Positions 60,595 through 64,000 of a DNA stretch of 64,000 nt are shown here, piece after piece (positions within the stretch are counted from its first letter, which is position 1; each line of letters begins with the position of its first letter). Position numbers and translations under genes: made by a program. The DNA lies in the NCBI GenBank assembly GCA_963817135.1, contig CAWFNG010000022.1:1-64000 (forward strand), given 5' to 3'. The notes under the pieces were generated by a model. It made no database searches. It worked only from the letters and a program-made list of their open reading frames with translations, and had not been told where the DNA came from. The DNA is from VAZQ01 sp963817135 (GTDB lineage: Bacteria > Pseudomonadota > Alphaproteobacteria > Rhizobiales > Xanthobacteraceae).

Positions 60595-60665
60595 GCTAAC
60601 AAAAAAGAGCGGGTCCCGGGGGAACCCACTCTCAACAACCGATCAGATCCCATCCGACCGTTATG
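60595..60665 (-). ncRNA. rimP leader with intrinsic terminator hairpin
   Basis: On the minus strand, a GAGTGGGTT..CCCGCTC hairpin (60607-60631) is followed by TTTTTTGTT, about 60 bases before rimP. The context, the preceding GGATGGGATCTGATCGG segment and the position match the alphaproteobacterial rimP leader element described for attenuation of this operon. Confidence 0.6.
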
Positions 60666-60817
60666 AGGTATCCATTAGCTGGACCTCACCAATATAGCGA
60701 TTTTCGAGGTGCGCACAAGGTGGGACATCGACAAAATTAACCTCTCGCTAACTAACTTTTCCTTCAGCATTCGCGGGCTACTTTGGGGCGCTTCGCTTTG
60801 CAACATGGTACCGGTCG

Positions 60818-61939
60818 ATGTCGGTTGCCGCCTCTTTGTTGCCGGAGCTGGAAGACGTCATCCGGCACGGCTCTTCTGAGCGTCGAGCGCACACGCTCAT
60901 GCGTGTGGCCACGCTTTTTGCCGTCACGGCAGCGAATCTCAAGAGCGACCATATCGATTTATTCGACGACGTATTCTGCCGAATTCTCAATGACGTCGAC
61001 ATCGCCTCGCGCAGTGAGCTTTCCGGGCAGTTGGCGGGGATGGACAATGCACCGCCTCGAACGGTGCGGCAGCTGGCAAATGACGATGACCTTGCCGTCG
61101 CACAAGCCGTTCTGCGGCGATCACGCCAGCTCGGCGACATCGAACTCATGGGGCTTGCTCGCAGCAAGAGCCAGCTTCATCTTTTAGCCTTGGCCGGGCG
61201 CAGCGAAATTTCCGAATTGGTGACCGACGTATTGCTGCAACGCGGGAGCCGCGATGTCCTGCTTGCCCTGGTCGAAAATATGACAGCACGGTTTTCCGAG
61301 GCGAGCCTTGCCGCGCTGGTCGAGGAGGCTGCAAGCGACAGCAGGCTCGCCGACAAGCTGGTGCTGCGCGGTGACCTGCCGCCGCGCATGCTTCGCAGAC
61401 TGCTCCATCATACCAGCAAAGCGGGTCAGGAACGCCTGTTGGCAACGGCCAAACCCGAACTCCAAGGGGAGATCAGGCGCACACTGGGCATGGCAGATGA
61501 AACGGAGGGGTCGGCGGAGCCAAGGGACTATGCGTCCGCTGAAGCCCGTATCCGCGAATTGCGGCAGAGCGGCACATTGGACGAAACAGCCGTTGTCGAG
61601 TTCGCCAGCAAATCCCATTACCAGGAAACAGTCGCTGCGCTGGCTTCCCTTTGTGCCGTGCCTATCCCCGTGGCTGATCGAATTCTCGGAGGCGAACGTA
61701 CCGATCCCATTCTGATATTATGCAAATCGGCAGGGTGGAGTTGGGCAACGGTCAGGGCGATTATGGGGCTGATGCCGGGCGCGCCGGCAATCACTGAACA
61801 GGCCCTCGATGCCACTTATGTCAATTTCGAACGTTTGTCTCCAACCACTGCACAGCGGGTATTGCGCTTTTGGCAGGTGCACCAATGGGAGAACCCTGCG
61901 CCCCCGCATGAGCCGCCACCACCCTCGCGAATGGGCTAA
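60818..61939 (+). CDS. DUF2336 protein
   Basis: 373 residues of alpha-helical repeats (LLPELEDVIRHGSSERRAHT .. LPPRMLRRLLHHTSKAGQER .. LDATYVNFERLSPTTAQRVL), the DUF2336 pattern common in Alphaproteobacteria. No catalytic motif or signal peptide. It lies between and opposite to trmB and rimP. Function not established. Confidence 0.82.
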   Translation: MSVAASLLPELEDVIRHGSSERRAHTLMRVATLFAVTAANLKSDHIDLFDDVFCRILNDVDIASRSELSGQLAGMDNAPPRTVRQLANDDDLAVAQAVLRRSRQLGDIELMGLARSKSQLHLLALAGRSEISELVTDVLLQRGSRDVLLALVENMTARFSEASLAALVEEAASDSRLADKLVLRGDLPPRMLRRLLHHTSKAGQERLLATAKPELQGEIRRTLGMADETEGSAEPRDYASAEARIRELRQSGTLDETAVVEFASKSHYQETVAALASLCAVPIPVADRILGGERTDPILILCKSAGWSWATVRAIMGLMPGAPAITEQALDATYVNFERLSPTTAQRVLRFWQVHQWENPAPPHEPPPPSRMG

Positions 61940-62718
61940 ATCGGCGTATTGCTGCTCAGCTTCCGCAATACCAGGTAGCAAGGCGTGCGACCCTGGTGCC
62001 TGGCCTTCGCCTCGTATCTGGTCGCGGAGAAGCCAGGCCAGGGAGTAGACCAATCCGCCGCGCGCTCGGCCGTCCATTCGAATGCCGCCGAGCGTTGAAA
62101 ATGCGCGAGCGTCCAAGCGGCATAATCCGCGACGTCGGTTGCAAACCGAAACTCAGCGCCAGGACGCAGAATTCGGGCCATGGCGGCAATGCTTTGCTCT
62201 TGCACAAAGCGCCGCTTCCAATGGCGACGCTTCGGCCACGGGTCGGGATAGAGCAGATCAATGCCAGCGAGCGAAGAATCCGGCAGCCACGCCAAGAGCT
62301 CGCTCGCGTCGCCATGATGGAGCCTGGTATTGCACAGAGAATGATCGGCAATCGAAGCGAGCGCTTTGGCCATGCCGTTGATGAACGGCTCTACTCCGAT
62401 GAAACCGGTGCGCGGATGCGTTTTTGCCTGGTTGATCAAGTGTTCGCCGCTGCCGAACCCGATTTCAAGCAGGACTTCCGAGACCGGAACAGGATAGAGG
62501 ACTGCAAGATCGGCGACCTTCTTTGTAAGATCGATCGCGAGGCGCGGCAGTAACGTCTCGACCAACGCCGCCTGCTTTGCTTTGAGCTTGTGCCCCTTGC
62601 GCCTGCCGAAAAATGCGCGCGGCGGCCTGTTACGGTCGTCGCCGATCAGCGCACCGCGCGTTTGAGAGCATCTGCGAGATCTGTTCTTTCCCAGGAGAAG
62701 CCGCCGTCCTTCTCGCAA
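61936..62718 (-). CDS. trmB: tRNA (guanine-N7)-methyltransferase
   Basis: At most 260 residues. SAM-binding LLEIGFGSGEHLINQAKTHP, the active site LLYPDPWPKRRHWKRRFVQ, and RFATDVADYAAWTL match TrmB, which methylates G46 of tRNAs. The start is unresolved: the only in-frame standard start is a TTG at 62718 inside metK, while family length suggests a start near 62648, where only CTG or ATC is available. A small frame error near the metK stop is possible. Confidence 0.88.
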   Translation of the reverse strand: MREGRRLLLGKNRSRRCSQTRGALIGDDRNRPPRAFFGRRKGHKLKAKQAALVETLLPRLAIDLTKKVADLAVLYPVPVSEVLLEIGFGSGEHLINQAKTHPRTGFIGVEPFINGMAKALASIADHSLCNTRLHHGDASELLAWLPDSSLAGIDLLYPDPWPKRRHWKRRFVQEQSIAAMARILRPGAEFRFATDVADYAAWTLAHFQRSAAFEWTAERAADWSTPWPGFSATRYEAKARHQGRTPCYLVLRKLSSNTPI

Positions 62719-63920
62719 GCGCGGCCGAAATGTCCGTAGGCTGCAGTTCTTCGATAAATCGGTCGCGACAGTTTGAGGGCCCGGCGGATACTGGTGGGCC
62801 GCAGTGAAAAAATCTCAGGCAACAGCTTCTGCAATTTTTTTTGCTCCACGGTGCCGGTGCCGTGCATGTCGACAAGCAGCGACATGGGATCGGCAACTCC
62901 GATTGCGTAGGCGATTTGGATTGTACAGCGCTCAGCAAGGCCGGCCGCGACCACGTTCTTGGCCAAATAGCGCGCGGCATAGGCGGCCGAGCGGTCGACC
63001 TTGGTGGGGTCTTTGCCGGAGAATGCGCCCCCGCCGTGCGGCGCATAGCCGCCATAGGTGTCGACGATGATCTTGCGGCCGGTCAGTCCGCAATCGCCGT
63101 CGGGCCCGCCAACCACAAAATTTCCCGTCGGATTCACCAGGAAATCGGCGGCCTTTTTTGGCATCCAACCTTCGGGCAAAGCGGACGCGACGGCATCGGC
63201 GATCATCTCCTTGACCATGGTCGGCGTGTATTTCTTGCCGTTGCGGGTGTGCGGATTGTGTTGCGTGGAAACCACCACCTTGGTGCAGCCGACCGGCTTG
63301 CCGTCGACATATTGCACCGTCACTTGACTTTTCGCGTCCGGCTGCAAATCGAACAGCTGCTGGGAGCGGCGCTTCTCCGCGAGGACCTTGAGAATCTTGT
63401 GGGCGAAGTAGATCGGGGCAGGCATGTAGGAGCCCTTCTCGTACACCTCGCTTTCAGTACAGGCGAAGCCGAACATCATGCCTTGGTCGCCGGCGCCTTC
63501 CTGCTCCTCGCCCTTCTTCTTCTTGGCGTCGACGCCCATGGCAATATCGGGCGATTGCCCGTGCAGCAGTACCTCAATGTCGGCACCGTGATACGAGAAA
63601 CCATCCTGATCGTAACCGATGTCGCGCACGACATCGCGCGCGATCTGCGCGATCATCTCCCGATTGATCACGGCGTGATTGCCATATTTCTTGAACAGCG
63701 GCGCCTGTCCCCGGCATTCGCCGGCAATCACGATCTTGTTGGTGGTGCATAACGTCTCGCAACCGAGCCGGGTGTTCACCTTGCTGTCATCGGCGATCCC
63801 GAGCGTGAGATCGTTCTCGATGAAGGCATCGAGAACCGCATCCGAAATCTGATCGCATACCTTGTCCGGGTGACCTTCGGAAACGGATTCGCTGGTGAAG
63901 AGATGGTTTGCGCGTGACAC
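62646..63920 (-). CDS. metK: S-adenosylmethionine synthetase
   Basis: 424 residues. FTSESVSEGHPDKVCDQISD, GAGDQGMMFGFACTES, and the loop GGGAFSGKDPTKVDRSAAYAARYLAKN show MetK. It makes SAM from Met and ATP. The GTG at 63920 has GAGGGG upstream and fits the family N-terminus; the open frame to 63980 is longer. Confidence 0.96.
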   Translation of the reverse strand: MSRANHLFTSESVSEGHPDKVCDQISDAVLDAFIENDLTLGIADDSKVNTRLGCETLCTTNKIVIAGECRGQAPLFKKYGNHAVINREMIAQIARDVVRDIGYDQDGFSYHGADIEVLLHGQSPDIAMGVDAKKKKGEEQEGAGDQGMMFGFACTESEVYEKGSYMPAPIYFAHKILKVLAEKRRSQQLFDLQPDAKSQVTVQYVDGKPVGCTKVVVSTQHNPHTRNGKKYTPTMVKEMIADAVASALPEGWMPKKAADFLVNPTGNFVVGGPDGDCGLTGRKIIVDTYGGYAPHGGGAFSGKDPTKVDRSAAYAARYLAKNVVAAGLAERCTIQIAYAIGVADPMSLLVDMHGTGTVEQKKLQKLLPEIFSLRPTSIRRALKLSRPIYRRTAAYGHFGRACEKDGGFSWERTDLADALKRAVR

Positions 63921-64000
63921 TGAGAATTCCCCTCGCAGGCTCGGAAAATTGCCGCAGGGACTTTCTCGCAGCGACCGCAAACGGGGTCAAGGGCATGGAG
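63921..64000 (-). other. metK leader, cut by window end
   Basis: Only 80 bases of upstream sequence are visible, too little to judge whether a SAM-responsive riboswitch precedes metK. Confidence 0.4.

Noticed and set aside
1..64000. CRISPR arrays, rRNA and tRNA genes
   Set aside because: No regular direct repeats with spacers and no tRNA cloverleaf or rRNA sequence was recognised by eye; a covariance-model scan would be decisive.

Overview
The window looks like a chromosome segment of an alphaproteobacterium of the order Hyphomicrobiales, close to the Bradyrhizobium/Xanthobacteraceae branch. The evidence is the core gene order metK-trmB-rimP-nusA-infB-rbfA-truB-rpsO-pnp facing fabA-fabB-fabI, a Fur-family Irr regulator carrying the GCPWHD heme motif known from Bradyrhizobium Irr, a heme-PAS FixL with FixJ, and high GC with short intergenic gaps in the core half. 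The family assignment is inferred from remembered protein families; no search was run.

Layout. (1) 1-6.6 kb: the 5' part of a group II intron cut by the window edge, a decayed and an intact B12-binding radical SAM protein (DUF4070 type), and a DUF4010/MgtC-type membrane protein. (2) 6.6-20 kb: an accessory low-oxygen and stress region with a PPK2 polyphosphate kinase, an ECF sigma factor, FixL-FixJ, a receiver-like protein whose phospho-acceptor Asp is replaced by Asn, two DUF6455 Cys-rich proteins, two Hsp20 chaperones, a cytochrome c, several small proteins, and the benzoyl-CoA epoxidase subunit BoxB. Five perfect TTGA-N6-TCAA (FixK/FNR-type) boxes and one near-perfect box lie in front of genes here, so this block reads as a FixLJ-FixK type hypoxia regulon, although fixK itself is not in the window. 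(3) 20-31 kb: loosely packed accessory DNA with a ModA-like binding protein, an alpha/beta hydrolase with an altered nucleophile elbow, a glyoxalase-like protein, small membrane and secreted proteins, an HPt fragment, a VapC remnant, and a HipA-type toxin followed by an HTH-DUF1488 partner. (4) 31-36.6 kb: an aromatic-catabolism cluster with two Bug-type periplasmic binding proteins, a metallo-beta-lactamase-fold hydrolase, a LigJ-type 4-oxalomesaconate hydratase and an extradiol-type VOC dioxygenase.

(5) 36.6-64 kb: the core genome. It holds dut, coaBC, ubiB, ubiE, mutM, an enoyl-CoA hydratase, a protease-like protein lacking the usual His, moeB, a hydroxyacid dehydrogenase, irr, fabA-fabB-fabI, and the translation/RNA-decay operon running leftward from metK to pnp.

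Points that stand out: CoaBC carries an N-terminal ribbon-helix-helix domain like those of FitA-type antitoxins, and four regularly spaced 8-bp half-sites resembling FitA sites lie just upstream of its start. A family of about 77-bp palindromic intergenic repeats has stems that co-vary between copies. The ylxR gene that normally sits between nusA and infB is reduced to a C-terminal remnant. fabB and rpsO each carry a one-base insertion in the same heptamer context, which may be a sequencing artefact.
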